Source: Spirogloea muscicola
Lineage: Eukaryota; Streptophyta; Zygnematophyceae; Spirogloeales; Spirogloeaceae
Reading direction: 5' to 3'
Length of the DNA stretch: 44,885 nucleotides
NCBI GenBank assembly: GCA_009602725.1
Contig: WELB01000070.1
Coordinates: forward strand, 451,228-496,112
The number at the start of each line of letters is the position of its first letter. Within the stretch, counting starts at the first letter, position 1. A program made the position numbers and the translations under genes. Positions 20,827-31,851 of the stretch are shown here, piece by piece. Under the pieces are notes generated by a model. That model had not been told where the DNA came from. It worked only from the letters and a program-made list of their open reading frames with translations, and searched no databases.

Positions 20827-23800
20827 TCACAGCCTGCTCTGGCATGGCAAAGTGCCAAGGTGCCTTACTCGGTCTCTCAAAATAAACTTCTGTATCTTGC
20901 CTGTGGAAGTCTTTGGCAGCTCCCCAAAAATGACTGACTTGGGAACCTTGTAATGAGCCATATGGGCACGGCAGAACTCAATCAATTCCTTAGCTAGAGC
21001 CCCTTGAGATACGGCAGGAGACGCCTCCGGGCTCCTACTTTTGGCATCATGGCAGTCTTTAAGGGCGACAAATGCGCAGGGGGTCTCGCCCCAGGTGTCA
21101 TCTGGCCTGGCGACAACGGCAGCCTCTAGGACTGCAGGATGCTTGTACAACGCGCTCTCCACCTGAAAGAGCATTGGATGCTGGTTTGATTGGCAAAGCT
21201 TGAGTTTTGCGCGCTACCCTTGCCCAGTGACTAGCTTGAAATGGGTGGCAGCCTGCATCACGAGAGCATCAGCCTTCATTACGAGAGCATCAGTCTGCTG
21301 AATGGAGTAGGTCTTATGAACAACCTCCAAGCTGCTGATGTTCTCCCCCCCTGAAATAATGATATCTTTGCTCCTGTCCATAATCTCCACATAACCGTCA
21401 GGGTGCATGACAGCCAGGTCACCAGAGTGTAACCACCCTCCCTGGCAGTCATCAATGCAGTGTATGCACGAGGTTAGCTTTCAATCACTATCATAACCAC
21501 CTCGCCTGAGCAAGATTGCTAGCTAGTAAGCTGACAATATTGTTCATGGTTGAGCTTCGAAAGTTACACAGACCTTTGAACTTTTATTTTGCAACTGCAG
21601 CAGACCCATCTCAACTGGGCCAGGCTGCTAACAACAAGTGTGGCACCACCACAGGAAGCACGGCAGTGACTGATAGTTAGTCAGTCAATTTGGTCATGGG
21701 TTTCAACCTTTGTGGCCTCCCTTGTAGCACTCTCGTTCTTGAGGTAGCCCTTCATCGTCACGTTGCCCCGAAGCATTATTTCCCCAATAGACTCACCATC
21801 CGCTGGCGCGGGCTGCATAGTCTTTGGGTCCATCACCTCCATACGAAAGTGGCCAAGATGGCACACGCCCTGCAAGATGGATCAAAGACAATAGGAGGCA
21901 GGTCAGCAGAAGAACACCCTCGAGTCGAGTTCTTGGATGGATGGAGCAACTGTCATCTCCGTCTTGCTTGTTAACGGTGCCTGCAAGTTGGTACCGAATT
22001 AGGACAAGGTTGACTGGTCAAGGGGAAGACCAGAAGTGTCCCACAGTGAGGAAAGGAGGCACTCGAAGATGATGCCGCAACTAAGACGCCTCTAGTGAAG
22101 AGCATGGAAGCAATTAGCCAAGGACCTGGCGAGCCTTGAGTCTTCCTCGCTCCCCTGCAGGGAGGGAGTCCCACTCATCTTTCCAGACGCACATGACGCA
22201 AGGCCCGTACGTCTCTGTCAAGCCATACGCGTGGAGAATGTTGAACCCTATCTCCTCAACTCTGCGAATGACTTCCGAGGGAGGAGCTGCCCCCGCTGTC
22301 ATGACCTCCACAGCACCGTGCATCCGCCCCCAATCCGCAACCCCCGCGTTTGCGAGCATGTTGAGCACAACTGCCGAACAAATAGGATGCAGACAAGGTT
22401 ACTGGCTTGTGAGGGCGAGCAGTCGTGGCTCCTGCAGCTGACCTGACGAGCTTTCAGCTGCGCTTGCCAATCAGGCGGTAAGGCATCCCACTCGGCCTTC
22501 CAGACGCAGACGCAGGCCGGCCCCAAAGTTTCCGTCAGGCCATACGCGTGCGTGACGCAGAAGCCGGCGGCTTTCATCCTGGTGAGTATGGCAGGTGACG
22601 GCGGAGCCCCCCCAATGAGGACATCCACTTGCTTGCACAGTTTGCCAGAGCCCCAAAGGGAGCTGGCCAGCATGTTGAGCACAACTGTTCAAAAGCCACC
22701 ACTACTCTGTATCACCACCCGCCATCTCATCCTGCTGTTTGTTGCTTACTACCAGTTGCCTGGTCTCTCCAGACTGACAATGTGTACTCTACACGGTCAC
22801 TCCAGATGTGTTGCATGTGAAGCTGATGCTCGATGGCTGTACTACGATACGGGAAGCCTTCTCGTCTGAGTCCTGTGACATGACCCTTCAAGTTCTTGCA
22901 CAAGGACGCCATGTTATCGACTTCACAGAAGCATCAAAATTGGGGTGAATGCAGTGAAAGCATCGAGACATCACCTGGAGCTCCACAGAAGTGCGTGACT
23001 TTGTGCTGTGCAATGGCTGCAAATGTACAGAACGGACACATGGCAGTGCTTTGTCAGATGTTATAAGGTGCAATGCTAAGGTCTCATTGAACGTCACCGC
23101 ATGTGGCAACTTCCAGGCCACGGGCCACTGCTGGCTTGACGAGATGCTGCCTCTTCCAAAGCCCAACTCGTACACAGTGTTAAGGAACATGTCAGCCAAG
23201 AAACATGAAGCAGAATATGACCAACAACGATGAGGACCCTTTACCTGCGTATACGATTTCAGCAGTGACATTGCGGATGCAGATGTTGGTGCCGGCCAGC
23301 GCCGCGAGGGTCCATGGGAAGCACCATCCATTGCAGTGGAACATGGGCAGCGTCCACAGATACACAGCGCCAACCCTCATCTCCCAGCTGAGGGCGTTGG
23401 CCAGAGCGTTCAAGTAAGCCCCCCGGTGGTGGTACACAACGCCCTTTGGCATTGACGTTGTACCTGACGTGTAATTCAACGCAATTGCCTGCCACTCGTC
23501 TTCCGGGAGGTTCCAGGCATACTCCTGATCCCCTTCTTCGAGGAACGCCTCATACTCTGTGTCTGATGCCTTTAATGGGTAGTCCTCTTGACAACCACCA
23601 GCGACATCCTTGTCCTGGATGACCACAATTGGAGGCCATCGTTGCCGGTCCTATTTTTCCAGTCATAGGCAGGACCCTGTCAGCAAGCCAGTTATCCAGC
23701 GCATTCACCCTACTGGTCCATGTGCATGCCAAGATTGTATTTGAACCTCCTCTCTCTTTCTGGGCTAGAGGATGCGTTCAGCATAATGCTTGAATACCTG

Positions 23801-24848
23801 TTGATAGCCAGACAACCCCTAGCAGTCAGCAAGGCGTGCAGGCTCATACATAAAGACGCCCAAAGCATAGAGGTGATAGCGATTGGTAAATGGTTCGACA
23901 AGCAAGTGTCAAGTAATGTTTCACAGTATGCATTGATGGCGAGCAATCCACCCTGGGCCGTCATCAACCTTGGTGAGCAGTTGCAGCGCGTCCGTGACGA
24001 GCTTGAGGAAGCAGGAGTCTACAAATATCAGCTTCGCTTCTCCGTGGTCTAGGAAGTGGGCAACGGTGGGAGAATCAAGGCGGAGGTTGATGGAGTTGAG
24101 CACCGCCCCCGCCATTGGCACTCCAAAGTGCGCCTCGTACAGTGCTGGGATATTAGGAGCAACAAAGGCCACCTGTCACTTGCGGCAACTTTGTCAGATA
24201 TGCATCGCTGGTGCTGAATATGTGCCAGCAAGGGGGAATGCCCAGCATGCAGACACATTCTCTTGACAAGCCTTGCCACCCCACATGAGCCAGCAACCGG
24301 CTGCGCCGCCCCATCGAGTACTGGGTGCGGAAGGCAGCACAGGCTCGACGTCACATGCAGTGAGCGCGTTCTTCCCTTCTACATCTGCTGCTGCATGAAC
24401 TCCTCAGACCGTCTGCTCAGCTGGGTGCTCTGAACAAGTTGTCCTCGAAGTGGGACCATGGCGAGCAGCCATAGCTGAGCTTGCTGATGCACACTGGCAG
24501 ACCCGCTTCAACACCCTCAGTGCGAGCGACGGGGCATGGGGGGTGAAAGAGAGGACCCAACAAGGGCAGCATGGCGGCGGAGGTCACCGTGTGCCCGTCG
24601 CCGACGCCGCGGCGGCGCAGCGCGGAGGCCATACGGCGGGCGCGCGCGAGCTCGTCGGCCCAGGTGAGGACGCGCGAGCCGTGGACGACGGCCGGCCGCG
24701 TCGGGAAGAGGCGCGCCGCACGCTCCAGGAAGGCCAGCGGCGACAGCGCGACGTGGTTGGCGGCCGACCTCGCCAGCCCGGCCTCGTACATGCCGCCGCG
24801 CGCCGCCGCTGCCTCCGCCGTTGCCGGAGGCTGGCGAGCTTCCGCCAT
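20827..24848 (-). CDS. acyl-activating enzyme (AMP-forming acyl-CoA ligase), peroxisomal type
   Basis: The enzyme would adenylate a carboxylic acid with ATP and pass it to CoA. It matches the plant AAE1/BZO1-like group. Exons in transcript order: 24848-24588, 24172-23969, 23650-23245, 22836-22801 (36-nt microexon, tentative), then EITHER 22684-22443 (A) OR 22370-22126 (B), then 21869-21708, 21441-21325 and 21162-20827. Isoform A is 587 aa and B is 588 aa, normal for the family. Seen in order: [20 protein letters not shown] (near residue 35), [20 protein letters not shown], the ATP loop [10 protein letters not shown] (216-225), [20 protein letters not shown] (about 348-355 in A), [11 protein letters not shown] (438), [20 protein letters not shown], the catalytic lysine motif [12 protein letters not shown] (K565), and C-terminal SRL, a canonical peroxisomal signal. 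ATG 24848 is the first in frame; a second ATG (24791, [14 protein letters not shown]) fits the family start even better. All introns are GT-AG and phases agree. Confidence 0.92.
22126..22370 (-). other. alternative exon B of the acyl-activating enzyme
   Basis: Length 245 nt. The acceptor is tgttcggcag and the donor CAG|gtcctt. Its end phases are identical to exon A. It encodes [14 protein letters not shown]..., [30 protein letters not shown] and LKARQ. By eye about half the residues match exon A. Only 72 nt separate it from exon A. If both exons were joined, B would be read in the wrong frame and stop after about 25 codons. Confidence 0.85.
22443..22684 (-). other. alternative exon A of the acyl-activating enzyme
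   Basis: Length 242 nt. The acceptor is ttttgaacag and the donor CAG|gtcagc. It begins with two bases completing a codon and ends on a complete codon. It encodes [14 protein letters not shown]..., the [10 protein letters not shown] motif, [19 protein letters not shown] and LKARQ. It has no internal stop. Confidence 0.85.
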
Positions 24849-25267
24849 CGCTGCGCAGGCGGGGTGGCAAGCTGCAGGCGGGCCTGGCAGCGTTGAGCTG
24901 GGGGACCGTTTGCGCGCGCCACACGGCTGCTGTTCGTCAGAGGCGGCAGTGGAAGCGACCCAAGTGCACACCTAGGTTAGTGTAAAGTGCATCTAGCCAC
25001 ACGTTAGGCATGGGGTGTGTATTGGGTGATGGAGGGCCTGAGTGGCCAAGCACAAAGGCAAGCACATTAACAGATGTACATCACCTGCTGCTAAGCTGAC
25101 CCGCTCGGAGACCACGAGCCATACATCAGCGTGCTGGGGAAGGCGCGCGGGGCGCATGAAATGAAATGGAGGCCAATTCAAGCCGATACATTGTTCAGGC
25201 AGAGTCTAGGGCAAATTAAACAGGGCCACATAATACGGAGACCTAAATTAAGGTGCCTAAGGTGACA
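24849..25267 (-). mobile_element. 5' flank of the ligase gene, then inverted 3' UTR and tail relics
   Basis: The first 130 bp carry the likely 5' UTR and promoter. From about 25020 an inverted copy of the tail/UTR unit appears (ggccaagcacaaaggcaagc, tgctgctaagctgacccgct), matching 34090-34170 and 37130-37200. From 25145 the inverted 3' UTR module runs (gccaattcaagccgatacat), ending at the stop of the next copy at 25268. Confidence 0.5.
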
Positions 25268-25663
25268 TCAGTACCCACGGGTGAGCACAAACGAATCCGA
25301 CAAGCTAACATGGGGAGCTGGAGCGCCGCCACGAAAGCCGGCGGCCTGACTTAGAGCGCGCCCTGCACGTTGATGAAGAGCCAATGCTTGCGAGCACTGC
25401 AGACTAAGTGAGAGCAGCATTCTATAATATGCAACTAAGGCCTGCGGAATGCTGGAGTGGCCCAAGCTGACCCCCCGACTTCGACGACGCGCATCAACCA
25501 GCCGGGCCAGATGCTGGATCAGGGAGGACCATTTTATGCCGTAGCCTCCGTTAATATCCATGGCACACGGATCAAGATGGGTCCCTCGGGGATGGTCCTG
25601 GTAGTGCCGCTCCTTCTTGCGCTCCCCGCTGGACGTGGCCCCAGCCAGACAGTGGGAGCTCAT
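25268..25663 (-). mobile_element. retroelement C-terminal copy, open frame
   Basis: A continuous minus-strand frame without ATG encodes ERKKERHYQDHPRGTHLDPC, INGGYGIKWSSLIQHLARLV, SIPQALVAYYRMLLSLSLQ, ALALHQRAGRALSQAAGF and SLSDSFVLTRGY with a TGA at 25270-25268. It aligns over its whole length with 10929-11312 but has no frameshift, so it is one of the least decayed copies of the C-terminal segment. Confidence 0.6.
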
Positions 25664-25985
25664 TGAGCCATGCCAACCGACTGGCGGCGAGGTGCTCCGG
25701 AGCCCCAGATTAGACTGGCAGATATGTCTGTGCTCACTTGTGGGTACTAGAGTCCCATTTTCTTCTTGTATTTGACATTTTGTTTTCTTAGCCCGTCATG
25801 ACTTGTTTGTTCTTTGGCCAAAGAGTGTACTGGCTTGGTGTCGCCTCCCTCTCACATGGCCTCCCCTCTTAATACACACGTTTTCCTCTCAATTCATGCG
25901 CACCACGCACATCTACAGTATGCAGAGCCGCAGGCTGGGCAGTCAAGGCCGTCTTAGCGCCCCCGTGTCAGTTACTTGAACAATA
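25664..25985 (+). mobile_element. retroelement tail facing the previous copy
   Basis: The plus strand carries cgaggtgctccggagcccca and the signature end gtgctcacttgtgggtacta near 25731-25750, then the UTR words (gtactggcttggtgtcgcct, ttcatgcgcaccacgcac). It lies back-to-back with the minus copy at 25268-25663. Confidence 0.5.
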
Positions 25986-27915
25986 GATGAGAGCCAAGCA
26001 GAGGCACCCCGCTGCGCAAGCAAGAGGCTGCCGCAAGGACGCGACCTGCATAGCGGTGCAAAGCAATCAGTTGGGACCTCGGTTCTATTATCTGTGGGCT
26101 GGCTTCATCGCAGCCCGTTCTCCCTCTGACTCTGCTTGTTCTGGAAGGCTTCAAAGCCTTTGCCCTCTCTGGAAGAGCCACTTCTTTTCTGGAGGAACAT
26201 GGAGGGCCGCACGCGGTACGACTGTAGACCCGAGGGCTGGCCTTTCCCAGCCTCCAGTCAATTTGGCCGCGCTTTCCAGACCCGAGGTTGTGGAGCTTCC
26301 AGGATATCCTGTTCCCTGCCCGCGTTGTCGCTGGTCAGCTTAACAGGCCATCAGCAAAAGTAGCAAGGATACCGTACCCTGTAACATTTATGACTGTCGA
26401 TGGCCCAGCAGGTAGGACTTACGGCCAGCATACTGTTCTCTGTAACTTTCAGGTTTTTCTCTTGCTTGACCACTTCACATGTAATACGAGCTTCAATTGC
26501 GGGCGACGCTAGGGGCAGAGAGAGCCCCAACTGCAGCATGAGCGAGAGAAGCCCCAACAAGACGAAGGAGCTCTTTGACAGGGAGCTCTCACAGCCACCA
26601 GTCAATCTGGAAGCGCTGTTGTCTTTAAGAGGGAGCGATGGTTGTCAAAGGCCAGACCAAAAAGAAAGGGCAGAGTGAAGGGGAAACTTCTAACTTCTAA
26701 CAAAGACAAAGACGAGTTGCATGAGCAAGGGGGGGGCCTCGCAGCCTGGCCAAACTTTCTGAGGCTGCCCCACTCACAGCCACACAGCCTACCAGTGAAG
26801 CTCAGCTTGATCTTGTTTTACAAGTCGCAGGCCAGTCCCTCCAGCCCCTTCGCTTTTGCCTTCCCTTTCGGGCCACACTCCCTTGTTCCTGAAAAGAAGC
26901 TGCACATCCAACATTCGGGCGACTTTGGATCCTGTTGTCTCTTCTCTGCCCCTGTAGCTAGAAAGCTGCCCATCGGTGTCCAGCGTGCGGGCAGTTGTCA
27001 GCCCAGGGCTTTCTCCTGCTGTCTAAAGTTATGATGTCACATGCGCAACACTTACATGTTCACGACGGTCTTTAGGCACGGTCAGCAGGCATCTTATGGT
27101 CAGCGTTGACAATTCAGCTCTGCAAGCTGCCCCAGGCAATGTCTGGCTACCTATGGCAATTGTCATCACCCATCGAAGTCGGGTACACAGCCTGGCTGTG
27201 AAGGGGACCAGTATATGCACGCTAGATACCGCCTAGACCACAAAAGGTGCAGTCTTTGAGCTGACGATGGGAGTACTGGTCAGTGCTGCATCATGTCAGA
27301 CCAGTTTGCACACAAAGGGGGTAATGACAGGACTGCAAAGCAGCATAGCAGCAAATAGCAGGTAGTCCTTCAGCATACTACCAGCGTGAAAGAATGTGTG
27401 TTTTTGTGGCTAACCGTGGAAGCACACACTACAGACAGGAGCACGTTGTGGCTGCTTCAAAATGCGCTGTTCCAAGTTCAATCACCTGCCTGATGTGCAA
27501 GCATTCCATGCCAAGCATAATCAAAACCAGGATATTGAATCTCAGAAGGCAGCAAATTTTCACCACCATGCACTGATTGATTGATGAATGTATTGCACGG
27601 ATTGACCATCACCATAGGGATAGCAACACCATACGTGTCTATTGTAGCACAATATGGCTGACTAATTGTTCCAGCCAGATTTCAGGCACTACTTTTGAGT
27701 ACTGATTGATTCTAAAGCCACCAGGGTAGCCGTTATACACTGAGGTGCTTTAGAGAACCTCATGAAAGCTCAACACTACATTACAAAATTAGGCACTGAC
27801 TTGCAGTAGAGTGGTCCAGTGCTTTGTATATGGTATGCAGATCCAAAGATGCGCAGACTTCGCAGCATGCATGCACGGACAAAGCATACAGATCAATCAC
27901 TCTAGTTAGCTAGCT
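25986..27915. other. intergenic, hairpin modules only
   Basis: Hairpin-type modules occur near 26090-26190, 26225-26275, 26570-26620 and 26635-26690 (inverted). From about 27040 to 27915 I see neither repeats nor convincing coding sequence; the end of it should hold the 3' UTR of the GARP-like gene. Confidence 0.4.
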
Positions 27916-30900
27916 CTATGACAGGCTTGCCCAATTGTTGCTTGTCCTTGAATCAGACTCCACGTCATTGAACAGCATCTGCTCCATGTGGACGAGACTC
28001 AGCTGCTCATTCATGCCCACCCTCTGCGGGCTTGCTGAGTCAGCCAGGAGCTGACCCAGGACGTCCTCAGTACCCATATCAATGACCATGAGCTCGTCTG
28101 AACCGCCAGCATCTGCATGATGCTGCTGTTGCTGAGGTGCCTCCGGCGCACTCAGCCCAATATCAAGGCCTCTCCATGAGTCTCCCAGCTGATGAGGATG
28201 TTGCTGGGGCTGTTGCTGTTGGTTTGCATGAGCAACGGATATGCTGGGGTTTGATGGGTGCTGCTGAGTAGGGGAGGATGAAGAAAAGTTTATCAGGTTG
28301 GGAAGTGGTGGTTGCCGCCGCTCAAAGTCCGGGAAAACTGCCGAGAGAGGTTGTAGAGGAGTTGACAAGGGTCGCTGCAGCTGGTCAAGGCACACAGCCT
28401 GCGCTGGGTCCAGGCTGCGAGCGGTCTGTAGGGTCGAGGAAAGGGAGCTTGCTCTTTGCAACAGCGGAAGCTTGATGGGGTCCCAGGTTGTTGGAGGCGG
28501 ATGGGAAAATTTCGGGAGGGGAAGGAGGGGGAGACAGTTGGGCCCTGGAGCAGTCAAGGTCGCACGGCTGGCCTGCTCCAGCACAGTGACAGGCCCGCGA
28601 TGAGAGCTGGTGAAAGCTCTAGTGGACAGGGGTGCAGGCATACTTGGGGCCGCAGTTGACAATGCAGGTGCAAGTGTAGGTGCCGGTGCATATAAAGAGG
28701 CGGACTCTGTGACAGAGAGGGCACGAGGACTGAACAGCGTTGTCTGACTCTGCAAAGAATCTGCAGGAGGGCTGTTGAACGAGGAATCTGCAAAGTAGAA
28801 AATAACGAAGGACCTTAAGCTGTAGGTCCAGTTCCATTGCTATGTATATCTCTACATCTGAGCCGCCAGACTATCACTAGATTGTGGCAGCTTGCCTCTC
28901 ATGACCAGCTGAATGCCAAGGACTGATGAGTTTAACAGGTTAATGCGATGGCATACCACACACATGTTGCTTGCAGGAGGTCTACTAAAACCTTGGCCCA
29001 TGATACTCACTGTTTGGGGAAGTGAGTTGGCGGAGCGGCTCAGCTGCCTGTGCGTTGGCAGTTTGTGCCCACAACTCTTCCAACTTCCGGCGATTTATTT
29101 CGATACGGGACTGTCCAAGATCACAAGGACCAGAAGCTGCTCAGCAAATCTGGTCTCAAGGATCATCTCAGCCACTAAGTTGGGGAAAATGGAGATACTA
29201 GATAGTCAAACATGATACGAACTAAAGAGAGGTGAATTTGTGAATAAAAATATGAGAAACCACAATTTTTCTGCACGTCTTGTTCCATACTGAGTAATAC
29301 TGGGCCAGCAACTCAACATGGTACAATACCTGCATTTGCACTTGCTGCTGCAAGAGTTGCTGGATCTGCCCGACCATCTTGTCAGCTGTGGTTGCAGTAG
29401 GAATGGCCGGCTGATAGTCACAGGGGTCATTCGACGATTGCAGAGCGGATTCAGTCATTGAGCAAAGCCGCAGGTGACCGGCCTCTGCAGCAGGTGACAA
29501 GCAAGGCCCTGCCTGCGAGATTGTCTGCGGAGGCTGAGTCTGATGCGCTTGCCCTTGTTGCCGCAACAGCTGGTGCATTGGCTGTAGGTGCTGCTGCTGC
29601 TCCTGCTGCTGTGGCTGCAGATTGTGGTACTGGGGTTGCATGTGCTGATGCGGCTGGAAGCGCGATTGGCTCTGCGAATGCAGATGTTGCTGCTGCTGCT
29701 GCTGCTGCCGCTGCTGCTGCAAGAAGGGTAGTTGCCGCTGTAGTGCCGCCTGCTGCAACAGCGGCGGCTGTTGTGAAGGTGGCGGTGACTGTGGCAGCAC
29801 TGGTGGAGGACTCAAAAATGGAGGCGATGGCAGCAGCTGCTGCAGCGGCAGCCCCTGCGACTGCTTGTGCTCCTGATGCAGCTGCACCTGCATCGGCAGC
29901 GAGGGCAGAGCATGGCGTGGCGAGCTGTTGAGGTCCACGCTGCAGGCGCTGCTGCCTATGTCCTGTTTGTCTGCTGAGCTGCTGGCCCCAGGGCACCTGC
30001 CGTGTGAGGCACGGTACTTTTGGAGGAAGCTCTTGATCTGCGAGATTGTCAGATTTGGGACAGTCTTCACGAGCACGCTGTGGATCATCCTTGGCGTGGC
30101 GCTTGCACCTCCGACCTGTGCCATGGCGGCCTTGAACTGCATGCGCATCTCGTCCGTCCACCTGGCACGCTTCTTCTGGCGCTGTTGCCAGAAAGCTGGA
30201 GAGAGCGCAGTCGCCTGACCGATGAGCTCCTGCACCATAGAGTGCTGCGCAACTGCCGCCGTGGCCTGAGGGGAATCCAATGGCTGCCGGTGACCCACGC
30301 TGCCGCTGTGGTTGCAGGCTGCCATCACCGTGGCGTCCAAGGAGCCTGGCGGGTGCAGAGCCCTGCTCTCGTACCAGCCACAGCCTGCTGGCCGCGATGA
30401 GTCCTCGTGAGAGCTGTGCTCCTCAGCTGCTGCCGACGCCGCCGCCGCTGACGGGATGCACGCCCGCATGCAGCAAGACGACCAGGCGTTGGGCACCAGC
30501 AGCAGTCGGTGATGTGGGTGGCCAGCAGGTGGGCCAAGTGGCAGAGCATGCTCAGCAATGGTGGACTGCGACAGCGACAGCGGCCTGCTGCCATGGCTTG
30601 CCGACGCCGCGGGCAGCACAACTTTGTCCGGAACGGGCCGGCCGTTGCGGACGGCGCCGCTGCAGGCCGTCCTGCGGCTCGGGACCAGAGAAGATGCTCG
30701 CTCGTCCAGGTCCAAGCCAAGGGATGGGCAAGCAAAGGTAGCTGCGCCCTTCCCGCCACCGATGACCAACTTGTCCTTTGCATGACGTCGTTGCTGTGCC
30801 GTCGTTTGGTTCTTGCCCTTGTCCTTGGGCCTCGCCGTCCTCCGAGGGGCTGACGACTCCGCAGCCTCCTCACAGCTGCCACTCACTTCGCCTGCGCCAG

Positions 30901-31153
30901 GTCTGCACGACACGAGCAGTGGCCAGCCCCCGGGAGCAGACCCCTGGGCGGAGCTGGTCTGGCAGCAGCTGCTGGTGGACGCCGCAGGCTCCGCCGCGCC
31001 GGCTGCCAGCCTCATGCAGGCGTTGTCGAGCATGGTAACGGAGCTCCGCGGAGCATGCTGCGCTTCCGGTTGCCTCGCCGCCAACGATGCAGGTGCGCAG
31101 AGGTGCTGGCAGTCTGATTGGCCCTTCTTCTCGGGTGCAGACCCCCTCCTCAT
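27916..31153 (-). CDS. GARP/MYB-like (SHAQKYF-class) transcription factor
   Basis: Exons: 31153-29330, 29110-29011 and 28787-27916, totalling 2796 nt and 931 aa. Introns are GT-AG with matching phases. The DNA-binding domain is at about residues 328-381: KKRARWTDEMRMQFKAAMAQ, then VGGASATPRMIH and LTISQIKSFLQKYRASHG. It has the R-W-T start and LQKYR third helix of GARP/MYB-like regulators, with SFLQKYR where SHLQKYR is usual. The region after it is very Gln-rich, with CAG-type runs. The first exon border joins QQLLQQQVQMQ to SRIEINRRKLEELWAQ, a likely short coiled coil. The last exon is Ser/Pro/Gln-rich with an acidic patch DELMVIDMGTEDVLGQLL, possibly an activation domain. ATG 31153 is the first in-frame ATG; the next is 31033 (MLDNAC). 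Upstream the frame stays open to 31261 without ATG, so a 5' exon is possible. Target genes cannot be told from sequence. Confidence 0.85.
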
Positions 31154-31349
31154 AGTGCGTTGTGGCCATCCCTGCTCGCCTGCTTCCAGCGGCGAATGGA
31201 ACCGCCACTGGCTGGGGCTGCTGGCTCCAAGCTCTGTTGCAATCTGGCAAGAGTTGGGCAAGACAGCCAGAGAGTGAGAGGTAAAGAAGACGAGCGCTCC
31301 ACTCCACTCAAGCCGTGGCTAAACAGGCAGGTCCCCATCTAAAGGCTAT

Positions 31350-31707
31350 TCATTGGCAAAAGTTCATTCCACTGCACCTATATGCAAAGCTAAGAGGGAA
31401 TACGATTCCCGGTAAGAACAGCAACCATCCAAGCTGAGAGGCAAGCCGGCCAAGCCGGCAGGTCCGAGCTTCAGCGGCTCGCACCAGGGCGGCCTCGGAC
31501 TCGGCCTCGCTATCGCTGTCGTTGGAGTGAACCGTCTCCGGCGTGCTGGGCCTAGTCTCCGGCGTGCTTGGCTGCGACTGGAGATCGTCGCCAGGCCCTG
31601 CCGCGTCGGCGACGCGGGGGGCGTCCCTGCGCGGCGAGCCTTCTCCGGGCTCCGGCAGCAGCGGGCGCCCGGCCTGGCGCCCGACGCGGCCCATGCCCCG
31701 GCCGCGG
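31350..31707 (-). CDS. partial gene: Ser/acidic linker plus membrane segment, cut by gap
   Basis: The minus frame running out of the N gap reads RGRGMGRVGRQAGRP, an acidic and phospho-site-like stretch (QPSTPETRPSTPETVHSNDS, DSEAESEAALVRAAEA), then a hydrophobic segment LGWLLFLPGIVFPLSFAY, ending RCSGMNFCQ stop. A donor-like AG|gtgcag follows SFAY, so the true C-terminus could lie in another exon; joining it to the GARP-like gene's likely acceptor at 31242 gives the wrong frame. The W-L-L-F-x-x-G-x-x-F-P pattern recalls short plant membrane proteins related to L18a-like proteins, but I cannot assign it. The 5' part is lost in the gap. Confidence 0.35.
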
Positions 31708-31851
31708 NNNNNNNNNNNNNNNNNNNNNNNNNNNNNNNNNNNNNNNNNNNNNNNNNNNNNNNNNNNNNNNNNNNNNNNNNNNNNNNNNNNNNNNNNNNNN
31801 NNNNNNNNNNNNNNNNNNNNNNNNNNNNNNNNNNNNNNNNNNNNNNNNNNN
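31708..31851. other. assembly gap (144 N)
   Basis: Undetermined bases within a very GC-rich stretch. Reading frames crossing it are not reliable. Confidence 0.99.

Noticed and set aside
22299-22684. Reading exon A straight into exon B as one long exon
   Set aside because: The intron between has good GT and AG signals and the read-through frame ends in a stop inside exon B.
29300-29400. Calling the regulator a MYB-CC (PHR1-type) factor because of the Gln-rich coiled coil after the MYB domain
   Set aside because: The coiled coil is far from the DNA-binding domain and lacks the typical LHEQLE motif.
29458-29931. Plus-strand Ala-rich frame of 157 codons
   Set aside because: It is the complement of the CAG/Gln-rich part of the GARP-like gene.
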